From: Burkholderiales bacterium
GTDB lineage: Bacteria; Pseudomonadota; Gammaproteobacteria; Burkholderiales; Burkholderiaceae_D
Reading direction: 5' to 3'
Assembly (NCBI GenBank): GCA_016197345.1
Contig: JACPVY010000133.1
Coordinates: 1-10,106, forward strand
DNA length: 10,106 nt
The notes below the pieces were generated by a model that was not told where the DNA came from, did no database searches, and saw nothing but the letters and a program-made list of their open reading frames with translations. A program made the translations under genes and the position numbers. The first letter of the stretch is position 1; each line of letters starts with the position of its first letter. Positions 1 through 8,150 of this stretch are shown in pieces.

Positions 1-1712
1 TGCAAGAACCGCAAAAAGCGCTACAAGCGGCGCACGCTGCACTCGATCTCGCGCAGCAAACGCATAACAAATTCGAGCATGCAGAAACCTTTTTAACGCT
101 CGCCCGGCTCTACCGTCAGCACCATTTGCCAGCACTACCCGGTATCGATCAACCGAATCTGTATTATTTGCAACAAGCGCTGCAATATGCGCAAGACATT
201 ACGGGCCACGCCGTCTCGGCTGAATTATTAGATGCGATGGCCGATGCATTGGCTGCTGTCAATGATTTCGAACAAGCCTATGCGATGGCACGGCAAGCGG
301 CGAGCGTGCGCGAAAAAACCAACAGCATCGCCGCCACCAACCGCGCGATTGCGATGCAAGTGCAATATCAAACCGAACGTTCCCAAGCGCAAAATCAATA
401 CCATAAGCAATTGGCGCAAGCCGAGGCAAGGCGGGTCGAAGTCTTGCAGCAAACCAGCCAAACGCTAAGCCATTTGAGTGCGATTGGGCAAGAAGTGACG
501 GCCCACCTTGAGGCAAAAGCGATCTTTCAGGCGCTGTACGGGCATTTGCAAGGCTTGTTGGAAATGTCGTCGTTTGGGATTTATTTTGTGCGGCAAACCC
601 AATTGGATTTTGTCTTTGGCATGGAACATGGGGCGCCGCTACCGACGACGAGCATCGCGCTCGATCACCCAACCTCATACGCCGTGCGCTGTGTGCGCGA
701 AGGGCAAGAAATCTTGATCGAACCACCGCGTGCAGATCCCGGCCACGTGCTGAGCCCCGGTAGTTTGGTGAGCATGGTATGCCTGTTTGCACCGTTGAAA
801 GTGACTGGCCGCACCATCGGTGTAATGAGTATTCAAGCGATGCGCACCGATGCCTTTAGCGAGCGTGAACGTTTGATTTTTCGCACCCTCTGCGCGTACG
901 GCGCAATCGCGTTTGACAATGCCCAAGCGTATCAACAACTGCAAGAAACCAAGGCGCAGTTGGTCGCACAAGAAAAACTGGCGGCGCTAGGCGGCTTGGT
1001 GGCAGGGGTTGCGCATGAACTCAATACCCCCATCGGCAATAGCATGCTGATGGCTAGCGCCTTGCAATTGAAGGTCGAGGCGACACGCGAACGCTTACGC
1101 AATCAAAGCTTACGGCTCGCGCAATTGACTGAATTTTTGGCCGATGCCGAACAAGGCGCGAGTTTGATTTCAAAAAGCTTGTTGACCGCGTCGGCCTTGG
1201 TTGCAAGCTTTAAGCAAGTGGCGGTGGATAGAACCAGTGAAATTCGGCGCGAATTCGATTTACGCCAAACTTGCCAAGAATTAGTGGCAACGATGATGAA
1301 TCAAATCCGCCAAGCTGGTCACCAGTTTTCACTCGACATGAGCGAAGGCATCATCATGCAAAGCTATCCTGGTCCATTGGGTCAAGTGCTGGGAAATCTG
1401 ATTAGCAATGCTGTGCGACATGCATTTCCTAACGAGCAAAAAGGCAAAATGCGCTTGTTTTGCCCGCCAACCAAGGCGGGCTGGGTACAAATTCGCTTTT
1501 GCGATAATGGCTGCGGCATCCCAGAAGCCGATTTAAAACGCATTTTCGACCCTTTTTTCACCACCCGCATGGGGCAAGGCAATTGCGGCTTGGGCCTATC
1601 GATCAGCCACAATATTGTCACAGGCTTACTTGGCGGCAATTTGCGCGTTGATAGCAAGCTCATGCAAGGCACTTGTTTTATTCTCGATTTACCATTAGAA
1701 GTAAAAAAATAA
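1..1712 (+). CDS. Soluble TPR-GAF sensor histidine kinase (N-terminus outside window)
   Basis: This is a cytoplasmic sensor kinase that should autophosphorylate on a histidine and pass the phosphate to an unidentified response regulator. The frame is open from base 3 with no stop, and residues encoded before the TTG at 126 match TPR sequence of the neighbouring paralogue, so TTG 126 is not the true start. Comparison suggests about 345 residues lie upstream. Visible order: TPR-like helices (to about base 330), a charged helical linker (350-500), a GAF-type domain (about 500-920), then HisKA with the H-box HELNTPIGN (His codon 1014-1016). The ATPase domain has an N-box NLISNAVRHAF, G1 DNGCGIP (from 1503), F-box FDPFFTT (from 1545) and G2 GLGLS (from 1587). 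The TAA stop is at 1710-1712. No transmembrane segment or receiver domain is seen in the visible part. The kinase call is secure; the ligand and partner are unknown. Confidence 0.93.
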   Translation, partial: QEPQKALQAAHAALDLAQQTHNKFEHAETFLTLARLYRQHHLPALPGIDQPNLYYLQQALQYAQDITGHAVSAELLDAMADALAAVNDFEQAYAMARQAASVREKTNSIAATNRAIAMQVQYQTERSQAQNQYHKQLAQAEARRVEVLQQTSQTLSHLSAIGQEVTAHLEAKAIFQALYGHLQGLLEMSSFGIYFVRQTQLDFVFGMEHGAPLPTTSIALDHPTSYAVRCVREGQEILIEPPRADPGHVLSPGSLVSMVCLFAPLKVTGRTIGVMSIQAMRTDAFSERERLIFRTLCAYGAIAFDNAQAYQQLQETKAQLVAQEKLAALGGLVAGVAHELNTPIGNSMLMASALQLKVEATRERLRNQSLRLAQLTEFLADAEQGASLISKSLLTASALVASFKQVAVDRTSEIRREFDLRQTCQELVATMMNQIRQAGHQFSLDMSEGIIMQSYPGPLGQVLGNLISNAVRHAFPNEQKGKMRLFCPPTKAGWVQIRFCDNGCGIPEADLKRIFDPFFTTRMGQGNCGLGLSISHNIVTGLLGGNLRVDSKLMQGTCFILDLPLEVKK

Positions 1713-1948
1713 TCGCCAGCGCTTAAATTCGCTGATGTGGGCGAGACACGATCTTTGCTATCAATCTCGGCCCAAGCTTGACGCTGGTGAAAACCCAGCA
1801 CGCGCCTAGGCAATTGTGGAAGGAGAAGCATCGCTTTCAAGTGCTAAAGCGAGAATTGCAAGGGTGCAAGTAGCACGCACAGTTTTTTTACGAGGTTCCC
1901 CTTTATAATTGCAGCACTTTAGAGGCAGCACCTACCCAGCTCAAGGCA
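1713..1948. other. Intergenic spacer between the two kinase genes
   Basis: These 236 bases carry no convincing gene. They hold a short inverted repeat, TCGCTTT (1831-1837) and AAAGCGA (1846-1852), a T7 run at 1883-1889 without a good stem in front of it, and a perfect TATAAT at 1904-1909, described separately. The presence of a likely promoter suggests the second kinase can be transcribed independently of the first. Confidence 0.5.
1881..1909 (+). promoter_or_regulatory. Candidate sigma-70 promoter for the second kinase gene
   Basis: A perfect -10 hexamer TATAAT lies at 1904-1909, 39 bases before the ATG at 1949, which would give a leader of about 33 bases. The -35 position is T-rich (around 1881-1886) and does not match TTGACA, so the promoter may be weak or activator-dependent. 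The call rests on the -10 box and its placement only. Confidence 0.4.
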
Positions 1949-4615
1949 ATGGATTTATACGCTTATAACCAAGAAGTTGCACAAATGGAGGCCGCCCTGC
2001 CCGCCTTCATAGGCGAAGCACGTCTGCAACCAGTGTTGGCGTTGGCTTGGCATTTGCGTCAACGCGACCCACAGCGCAGTAGCGCCTTAAGCGTGGAAGT
2101 GCGTGATCTGCTTGCCCAATACACCTATCCAGCGTTTGCCCAGCAACAAGCCTTAGCCCGCCTGCATTTGATTGCTGCTGAAAGTGCCATGCTGCATGCG
2201 GACCTAGAACAAACTGCCCAGCAAGGCGAAATCGCGCAAACATTATTCAATGCGATTGACGATGTGGAAGGCAGTATCGACTGCGACTTATTGCTGGCAT
2301 GGAATAATTCCCATCGTGGTTTCTCGCAAGAAACCAATCGCCAACTCGAGGCTGCTAAACAGGCCGCTTTGCGAATCAACGATCAACTGCGGCACGACAT
2401 TGCCGATGCCATGCTGGCGCGCATCAATGCCTTTCGCAATGTGAATGAAGCCAAAATCCGCTGGAGCCATTTTTTCACCGACGATTTAAGCACTCTCCAT
2501 GCGGGTCTCGCGCTGTGGGTGAATGACGTTGTCGGTATTTTATCGGGGCACTCTAGCGATTTTGGTCGGGCGGTGATGCATTTCATGCGCTCCTACGAAG
2601 CAGCGCTAGCCAGCGGCCAAATCCGTTCGGCCATCGTAGCGGCAACCAATCTCGGCAATTCGCTGACGAATTTAAATGATCACCATGCCGCGCTGGAATG
2701 GATGCAACGCGGACTTGATCTGGCGCGCAAAAGTGGCTGGTCGGCCAGCATAGGTGCCTGCTTGATGCAAACCGGTGAAACTCTGCGTTTGCTCGGGCAA
2801 CTTAATGCCGCGCAAGAGTTGCTCGAAGAAGCGATGGAAAAATTGCGCCCGCTGTCTGCCTCACGCAATTACACCATTGCGCTGAAATACTCCGGCGATT
2901 TGGCGCTAGCGCAAGAACGCTATGCGGTGGCTTTAGAAGACTTCCGCCAACTCGAAATCAACGCCAAAGCCTTATCGCAAGCCGATTTCGAATCCGACGC
3001 CTGGCGCGGTCAAGCCCATGCTCTGTCCCACCTCGGGCAACCCGAAGCGGCCTTGCAGGCAGCACAAGCAGCGCTGAAAGTTGCACGCGATACGCATGAT
3101 GCGTATTGCCAAGTAGCGGCGTTGAAAGTGCTGGCAGATATCCATGCTCACCATCAATTGCTACCGCCCTATGGTATGACGGCGAGCAGCACGGCTTTGT
3201 ACTATTTGGAGCAAGCGCTCGAGGTCGCGGCGACGATTGAAGGCTTTACGATTCCGGGGGATTTGCTCGACGCTGTGGCGCGCGAATATGCACGGATGGA
3301 TGACTACGATAACGCGTATTTAGCATCGCTCAAAGCGATTGCCGCGCGCGAAAAAACCCATAGCCTAGAAGCGACGAATCGGGCGATTGCGATGCAAGTG
3401 CGCTATCAAACCGAGCACGCGCAAGCCGAAGGCGAACATCATCGGCAATTAGCGGCATCCGCGATTTTTTTGCTGGCCCCAGATGGTCAATCGCTCGATT
3501 GTGCGTTTGGTGTCGAAAATGGCAAGCCACTCGGGCAGCATATGGTGTATTTGTCGAATCCGACGTCGTATGTCGCCAAGTGCGTGCGCGAAGGCGTCGA
3601 GCTATTACTCGATATGGAGCCGGATGAAACGCTACCCAATCTGGTTCCCGGCACTATCCCCTGCTATTCAAAATTATTTGCGCCCCTCGCCATTGGTGAG
3701 CGCATCCTCGGTGTGATGACGGTGCAAACGCCGCAACGCTATGCCTATGGTGAACGTGAACGCCTGATTTTCCGCTCGCTCTGCGCTTATGGCGCGATTG
3801 CGCTCGACAACGCGAACGCCTATCGCCAATTGCAAGGGGCGCAAGCGCAGTTGGTAGCACAAGAAAAACTGGCAGCGCTCGGTAGCTTAGTGGCGGGGGT
3901 CGCGCATGAACTCAATACGCCCATCGGCAATAGCTTGATGATTGCCAGCGGCTTTCAAGAACAAACCGATGATATTCGCCTCAAACTTGAGCGCCAACAA
4001 TTACGGCATGCCGATTTAGTCCAGTTTTTAGCGGAAGCGCAAGAAGCATCCGTCTTAATTCTACGGGGCTTGACGAGTGCCGCCGATCTCGTCAATAGCT
4101 TCAAACAAGTGGCGGTCGATCGCACTACTGCGCAACGCCGCAGCTTTGATCTTGCCCAAACTTGCCATGAAATTGTGGCGACGATGATGAGCCAGATTCG
4201 CAACACCGGGCATCAGATTGAGTTAGACATTCCCACCGGCATCAAATTAACCAGCTATCCCGGTCCGCTGGGACAGGTTCTCACCAATTTGATCAACAAC
4301 GCTCTATTGCATGCGTTTGAGCATACCGCCAAGGGACACATGCTGCTTTCGGCACGGCAAGATGCGCCGGGACGGGTCATGATTCAATTTCGCGACAATG
4401 GTGGTGGCATCTCTGCACAGCACATCAAACGCATCTTCGATCCATTTTTTACCACAAAGCTTGGGCAAGGTGGTACAGGCTTGGGGCTTTCTATCAGCTA
4501 CAACATCGTCGGCTCCTTGCTACAAGGGCAGTTACAAGTGCAAAGCGCCGTTGGTAAGGGCACCGTGTTTACGCTCGATATCCCACTCTATACACCAGAG
4601 CAAGAACCTGCTTGA
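1949..4615 (+). CDS. Soluble TPR-GAF sensor histidine kinase, with shortened GAF domain
   Basis: This 888-residue cytoplasmic kinase is a paralogue of the gene before it. Residues 1 to about 475 are TPR-like helical repeats, probably for protein contact. A linker ends in RAIAMQVRYQTE and leads to a GAF-type region at about 503-620, then HisKA with HELNTPIGN (His653). The HATPase domain carries NLINNALLHAF, DNGGGIS (from residue 816), FDPFFTT (from 830) and GLGLSIS (from 844). All kinase boxes are intact and no membrane segment or receiver domain is present. The odd feature lies after QLA (residues 500-502): the first kinase has about 51 more residues here, covering the end of the linker helix and the first GAF helix and strand. 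The second kinase therefore has a truncated GAF fold. ATG 1949 is the first start after an in-frame stop at 1871-1873. Its ribosome binding site is poor: AAGG ends two bases before the ATG. The stop is TGA. Confidence 0.92.
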   Translation: MDLYAYNQEVAQMEAALPAFIGEARLQPVLALAWHLRQRDPQRSSALSVEVRDLLAQYTYPAFAQQQALARLHLIAAESAMLHADLEQTAQQGEIAQTLFNAIDDVEGSIDCDLLLAWNNSHRGFSQETNRQLEAAKQAALRINDQLRHDIADAMLARINAFRNVNEAKIRWSHFFTDDLSTLHAGLALWVNDVVGILSGHSSDFGRAVMHFMRSYEAALASGQIRSAIVAATNLGNSLTNLNDHHAALEWMQRGLDLARKSGWSASIGACLMQTGETLRLLGQLNAAQELLEEAMEKLRPLSASRNYTIALKYSGDLALAQERYAVALEDFRQLEINAKALSQADFESDAWRGQAHALSHLGQPEAALQAAQAALKVARDTHDAYCQVAALKVLADIHAHHQLLPPYGMTASSTALYYLEQALEVAATIEGFTIPGDLLDAVAREYARMDDYDNAYLASLKAIAAREKTHSLEATNRAIAMQVRYQTEHAQAEGEHHRQLAASAIFLLAPDGQSLDCAFGVENGKPLGQHMVYLSNPTSYVAKCVREGVELLLDMEPDETLPNLVPGTIPCYSKLFAPLAIGERILGVMTVQTPQRYAYGERERLIFRSLCAYGAIALDNANAYRQLQGAQAQLVAQEKLAALGSLVAGVAHELNTPIGNSLMIASGFQEQTDDIRLKLERQQLRHADLVQFLAEAQEASVLILRGLTSAADLVNSFKQVAVDRTTAQRRSFDLAQTCHEIVATMMSQIRNTGHQIELDIPTGIKLTSYPGPLGQVLTNLINNALLHAFEHTAKGHMLLSARQDAPGRVMIQFRDNGGGISAQHIKRIFDPFFTTKLGQGGTGLGLSISYNIVGSLLQGQLQVQSAVGKGTVFTLDIPLYTPEQEPA

Positions 4616-4645
4616 AGCCATCGATACCACAACGCATAGCGACCG

Positions 4646-4705
4646 TGCTGTCAAACTCTGTACCAGTTACTTTGCAACCATTTATTTTTTGGTGATGCTG
4701 TCAAA
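4646..4705. repeat. 10-bp direct repeat pair TGCTGTCAAA
   Basis: The exact decamer TGCTGTCAAA occurs at 4646-4655 and again at 4696-4705, exactly 50 bases apart, both in the spacer between the second kinase and the Cache gene. The spacing is close to five helical turns, so both copies face the same side of the DNA. This could be a paired operator; it could also be chance. Confidence 0.45.
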
Positions 4706-4717
4706 TTGGCATAGAAT
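4689..4717 (+). promoter_or_regulatory. Candidate sigma-70 promoter for the Cache protein gene
   Basis: TTGGTG at 4689-4694 and TAGAAT at 4712-4717 are spaced by 17 bases, giving a fair -35/-10 pair with the -10 matching five of six consensus positions. Transcription would start near 4724, about 53 bases before the ATG at 4777. The second copy of a 10-base direct repeat (4696-4705) lies inside the spacer, so a regulator binding there could control the promoter. This is inferred from sequence match only. Confidence 0.4.
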
Positions 4718-4776
4718 TGCAGGCAGTGCAAAGCAAGGTTCTTCATGATTTCCCTCACCCAAATAAAGGAAATGCC

Positions 4777-5241
4777 ATGTCTCAATTTTTCCCTGCAATG
4801 TATCGCGGTGGTCTAGCACTCGTTTTAGCTGCTTGCAGCGTCAGCGCTTACGCTGGTAACGCCACCAAACCTGAAGCGGAAGCAATGGTAAAAAAAGGGG
4901 TTGCCTTCATCAAAGCCAATGGCACCGAAAAAGCCTATGCTGAAATTACAAAAAAAGGCAGCCAATTTAGCGACCGCGACCTTTATTTAGTCGTCTATGG
5001 CATGGATGGCTCGGTGCTAGCCCATGGTGCCAACGCCAAAATGGTCGGTAAAAATTTGATCGACTTGAAAGATATCGACGGCAAAGCCTTTGTCAAAGAA
5101 CGTGTCGATACCGCCAAAGCCAAACCTTCCTTCTGGCAAGAATACAAATTCACCAATCCCGAAACGAAAAAAATCGAGCCTAAGCAAGCCTATTGCGAAA
5201 AGCTCGATGAAACCATTGTCTGCGGCGGTATCTATAAATAA
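4777..5241 (+). CDS. Exported single Cache-domain protein (sCache_2-like)
   Basis: This is a 154-residue exported protein that probably binds a small ligand in the periplasm. ATG 4777 is chosen because AAAGGA (4765-4770) sits six bases upstream and a signal peptide begins there; a longer in-frame TTG start at 4717 lacks support. The hydrophobic segment at residues 11-24 can be read two ways: SPase I cleavage after SAYA (residue 26), or a lipobox LAAC with Cys20 as the lipidated residue. The mature part matches the small Cache type 2 pattern: a helix, then DLYLVVYGMDGSVLAHG, then GKNLIDLKDIDGKAF, FWQEYKF and the closing strand ETIVCGGIY. Two cysteines flank the last strands and might form a disulfide. 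It has no transmembrane signalling module of its own. Solitary Cache proteins of this type are known in proteobacteria; ligand and partner are unknown. The downstream chemoreceptor is a plausible partner. Confidence 0.85.
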   Translation: MSQFFPAMYRGGLALVLAACSVSAYAGNATKPEAEAMVKKGVAFIKANGTEKAYAEITKKGSQFSDRDLYLVVYGMDGSVLAHGANAKMVGKNLIDLKDIDGKAFVKERVDTAKAKPSFWQEYKFTNPETKKIEPKQAYCEKLDETIVCGGIYK

Positions 5242-5300
5242 ATTTGGCCAGTGATCGCGTAGCAATTTGCTGATCGCAGCCATGTAGTGTGCGTAAATTA

Positions 5301-5327
5301 CATTTTTGCCACATCCTCGCAAAAATG
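5301..5327. repeat. Perfect 9-bp inverted repeat, 9-base loop
   Basis: CATTTTTGC (5301-5309) and GCAAAAATG (5319-5327) are exact reverse complements around a 9-base loop. The hairpin begins 60 bases after the Cache stop. It is AT-rich and is not followed by a T run, so it is not a standard intrinsic terminator. It could be an operator or an RNA stem. Confidence 0.6.
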
Positions 5328-5428
5328 ATGAACTGAAGATGCGGCGTTGGCTAAAGGCGCTTGCGGCTCGGTCGCCTCGCCAGCTATCCCCTCTCACCAA
5401 TCCAGTTCCCCTAGCCTTACTTGCTTTG

Positions 5429-5454
5429 ACGACGCAGCAATCCCCCTGCGTCGT
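5429..5454. repeat. Perfect 9-bp GC-rich inverted repeat, 8-base loop
   Basis: ACGACGCAG (5429-5437) pairs exactly with CTGCGTCGT (5446-5454) around the loop CAATCCCC. The stem would be stable in RNA. No T run follows, so it is not a classical terminator. It lies 75 bases before the chemoreceptor start and may be part of a structured leader. Confidence 0.6.
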
Positions 5455-5529
5455 GTGCGCTGCGCTGTCGCCGCTGAACAGTCGATGTTTGGCAACAGCG
5501 TAGGAATTTACATTGAAGGATGAACGCGG

Positions 5530-8112
5530 ATGAAAATTATTCATAAAATGTTCATCGCACCGATCACCGCCCTCTTCTGTTTGGCGGTGATCGGCGCTTT
5601 GTCGCTAATAGCAATGCAGCATCAAGAACAACGCATGGTGGAACTGAAGGATGTCAGTTTCGCTGCTTATCGTTCGGCAGCGGGACAGACCATCGCCCTT
5701 GGCCAAATCCATGCTGAGGTGTATGGCAAAATCGCCATTATGGCGAGCCTAGACGAAAATGCGGTCAAACAATTAACCCGCAATATCGAACAACGTATTG
5801 ATGCTGTAGTCGCCGAATTCGACAAAATGCAAAGCAATAGCGCCTTGCATGCGATGGTGGGACGGACCCAACCAATTTTGGCGCGCTACAAGAAAACGGT
5901 GCTCGGCGCAATTGATTTAGCCTCAATGGACCCAAACACTGGTATCGCCTCGATGCAAACGGCGAATGCTGAATACCTCGCATTGCGCACCGAACTCGAC
6001 GCCACGGTTAAGCAAGTCGATGACAATACTTCGCAGGCGATGGTAGCGAGCAAAAATGAAAATCACCAAATGCTAATCGTGGTGATTGTCATGCTCTTGC
6101 TTGCGGTCGCCGTGCTAGCGGTAATTTCAACTTGGATGGCACGCAGCGTGACGCGTCCCCTCAATAGCGCCGTACAAATCGCCCAAAAAGTGGCGGCGGG
6201 GCAATTTCAGACCGAAATCGAGGCGCGTAGCAGCGATGAATTCGGTGCCTTGATGGCAGCGCTGAGCGATATGGTGCAGCAGTTAGCGCGCAACGACGCC
6301 CACATGAAGGGAGAAGTATTAATCAAGCAAACTGCAATCGACTCGGTGTCAGCCAACATCATGATTGCAGATGCACAGGGACAGGTGATTTATTTGAATA
6401 CCTCTTTGCAGAATTTGCTACAAGACGCCAAGGCCGATTTTGCCCAAGCGCAAAGCCAGTTTGATTGCACGCTATGGCAGGGACAGTCCTTTAGCCAGCT
6501 TGGAAAAAGCCCAAATTTGCAGCAATTAGAGAATAGCCAAAGCGTCGATATGCCCATCGGCAACCGCATTTTTGGGCTGGTGGCAACGCCGATTTTTGAT
6601 CCACAACATGCACGGCTAGGTACGGTGCTGGAATGGAAGGACAAAACCCACGAAGTACAAGCGGCCATCGAAGCGAGCGACAATGCGCGGATTCGTCAAG
6701 CGCTCGATAACTGCACCACCAATGTGATGATTGCCGATGCCAGTGGCAAAATTAATTATCTGAACACGTCCGCGCAAACCATGTTCAACCAGGCGCAAAA
6801 CGATATGCGGCACCAGATGCCCCATTTCCAAGCCAGTAATATTCTTGGTAGCCGCCTTGATGCACTCTATCAAGATGCGCAGCGCGCTAGCGATGCAACG
6901 CAAGGCTCTACTTTGAGCGCCGAAATAACGATTGGCAAACGTATTTTTGCTGTTGCTATTAGCCCGGTATTTTCGGCTGACAAGCAACGTTTAGGCAGCG
7001 TGATCGAATGGAAAGACCGCACCGCAGAGATCGCCACCGAGTCCGAAGTGTCGGAATTGGTGCAAGGCGCGACGCAAGGTGATTTCTCGCGACGCATGGC
7101 CTTGACAGGTCAACACGGGTTTTTTGCCACACTCATCACTGGCATCAATCAATTAATGGATAGCAGCGAACAAGGCTTGCATGAAATCGTGCGCATGTTG
7201 GCGGCGATGGCCAATGGCGATCTAAGCCAACGGATTGAGGCGCAATATTTTGGTTTGTTTGGACAAATCAAAGACGATGCCAATGCCACCTGCGAAAAAC
7301 TGGCCAATATCATCGCCGATGTGCGCAATGCCGCTGATGCCCTTACTTCCGCCTCCAACCAAGTCAGCGCCACTGCGCAAACGCTCGCACTTTCGGCCTC
7401 AGAGCAAGCCGAAGGGGTGGAACGCACGGGTAATTCGGTTTCGGTGATGTCATCTTCGGTTGAACGCAATACGGAAAATGCGCAAATCACTGATGGCATG
7501 GCAGCCAAATCGGCAAGTGAAGCTGTACAAGGCGGTGAAGCAGTGCAAGCGACCGTAGCGGCGATGAAGCAAATCGCGACCAAAATCGGCATCGTCGATG
7601 ACATTGCTTATCAAACCAATTTGCTGGCCTTAAATGCCGCGATTGAAGCGGCACGCGCGGGCCAACATGGTAAAGGCTTTGCTGTCGTAGCGGCGGAAGT
7701 GCGCAAACTAGCGGAGCGCAGCCAGTTTGCGGCGAAAGAAATTGGTGAATTAGCAGGCGAAAGCGTGACCGTGTCAGAAAAAGCTGGCAAGGTGCTATCT
7801 GACATGATTCCCTCGATCCGCAAAACCTCGAATCTGGTGCAAGAAATTGCAGTCGCTTCACAAAATCAGGCGGACAATTTAAATGATGTCAGCCAAGCGA
7901 TGAATCAATTAAATCAAGCCACCCAGCAAAACGCCGCTGCTTCAGAACAATTGGCGGCAACGGCGGAAGAGATGTCTAGCCAAGCTGAGCAGCTACAAGA
8001 TTTAATGCAGTTTTTCACGCTCACAGAAGCCAATGGCGGGCGGCGCCGTGCTAAGGCTGGGCAACCCAGTCGTATCGCACACAAACGGCCCGCGGCTCTA
8101 CTGGCGCAATAG
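5530..8112 (+). CDS. Methyl-accepting chemotaxis protein with twin PAS domains
   Basis: This 860-residue inner-membrane chemoreceptor should signal through CheW/CheA. ATG 5530 follows GAAGGA (5515-5520) at nine bases. TM1 is residues 7-28. A helical periplasmic region of about 150 residues, probably a four-helix bundle, leads to TM2 (181-201). HAMP covers about 204-253. Two PAS-like domains follow (264-375 and 386-500); they share [11 protein letters not shown] / [16 protein letters not shown] and a closing EWKD, so they arose by duplication. Further HAMP-like segments lie at about 509-545 and 555-600, carrying [11 protein letters not shown] and [11 protein letters not shown]. The signalling hairpin turns at [19 protein letters not shown] (from 690), followed by [18 protein letters not shown], and appears complete. 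The C-terminal tail (about 835-860) is basic and has no NWETF-type CheR-binding pentapeptide. The stop is TAG at 8110-8112. The receptor lacks a Cache domain of its own, which makes the upstream exported Cache protein a candidate partner. Identity is secure; the signal sensed is unknown. Confidence 0.96.
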   Translation: MKIIHKMFIAPITALFCLAVIGALSLIAMQHQEQRMVELKDVSFAAYRSAAGQTIALGQIHAEVYGKIAIMASLDENAVKQLTRNIEQRIDAVVAEFDKMQSNSALHAMVGRTQPILARYKKTVLGAIDLASMDPNTGIASMQTANAEYLALRTELDATVKQVDDNTSQAMVASKNENHQMLIVVIVMLLLAVAVLAVISTWMARSVTRPLNSAVQIAQKVAAGQFQTEIEARSSDEFGALMAALSDMVQQLARNDAHMKGEVLIKQTAIDSVSANIMIADAQGQVIYLNTSLQNLLQDAKADFAQAQSQFDCTLWQGQSFSQLGKSPNLQQLENSQSVDMPIGNRIFGLVATPIFDPQHARLGTVLEWKDKTHEVQAAIEASDNARIRQALDNCTTNVMIADASGKINYLNTSAQTMFNQAQNDMRHQMPHFQASNILGSRLDALYQDAQRASDATQGSTLSAEITIGKRIFAVAISPVFSADKQRLGSVIEWKDRTAEIATESEVSELVQGATQGDFSRRMALTGQHGFFATLITGINQLMDSSEQGLHEIVRMLAAMANGDLSQRIEAQYFGLFGQIKDDANATCEKLANIIADVRNAADALTSASNQVSATAQTLALSASEQAEGVERTGNSVSVMSSSVERNTENAQITDGMAAKSASEAVQGGEAVQATVAAMKQIATKIGIVDDIAYQTNLLALNAAIEAARAGQHGKGFAVVAAEVRKLAERSQFAAKEIGELAGESVTVSEKAGKVLSDMIPSIRKTSNLVQEIAVASQNQADNLNDVSQAMNQLNQATQQNAAASEQLAATAEEMSSQAEQLQDLMQFFTLTEANGGRRRAKAGQPSRIAHKRPAALLAQ

Positions 8113-8120
8113 TGCAAACA

Positions 8121-8146
8121 ATGGTGGGCAGAGCAGCGCCCACCAT
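8121..8146. terminator. Bidirectional terminator-like hairpin between convergent genes
   Basis: ATGGTGGGC (8121-8129) and GCCCACCAT (8138-8146) form a perfect 9-bp GC-rich stem with loop AGAGCAGC. It sits in the 38-base gap between the chemoreceptor stop and the stop of the convergent lipoprotein gene, the expected place for a shared terminator. A clean T run is lacking on either side, so termination may be partial or factor-assisted. Confidence 0.65.
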
Positions 8147-8150
8147 GTCA

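Larger units (their letters stand above)
5242..5529. other. 288-base leader between Cache gene and chemoreceptor gene
   Basis: No convincing gene is seen here. A 54-codon open frame from ATG 5339 to 5503 lacks a ribosome binding site and protein-like composition, so I do not call it. The stretch contains two perfect 9-bp inverted repeats (5301-5327 and 5429-5454) and smaller complementary segments, for example GTTGGC with GCCAGC around 5345-5384. No clear sigma-70 or flagellar sigma-28 promoter was recognised, so the receptor may be read from the Cache promoter or from an unrecognised one. Confidence 0.5.

Noticed and set aside
126..128. TTG at 126 as the start of the first kinase
   Set aside because: The frame stays open to the window edge and the upstream residues match TPR sequence in the paralogue, so the gene begins outside the window.
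1783..1799. Small hairpin GCTGG / CCAGC after the first kinase as a terminator
   Set aside because: Only five base pairs and no T run follows.
1864..1889. GTGC / GCAC stem followed by T7 as an intrinsic terminator
   Set aside because: A four-bp stem separated from the T run by six bases is too weak to call.
4707..4721. Sigma-54-like promoter TGGCAT-N4-TTGCA upstream of the Cache gene
   Set aside because: The spacing between the GG and GC elements is nine bases instead of the required ten. The overlapping sigma-70 match is preferred.
5339..5503. A 54-codon open frame in the chemoreceptor leader
   Set aside because: No ribosome binding site precedes the ATG, the composition is unlike a folded protein, and the region's inverted repeats explain the sequence better.
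5017..5544. Long minus-strand open frame overlapping the Cache gene and leader
   Set aside because: It is antisense to a well-supported gene, has no ribosome binding site and no recognisable domain.
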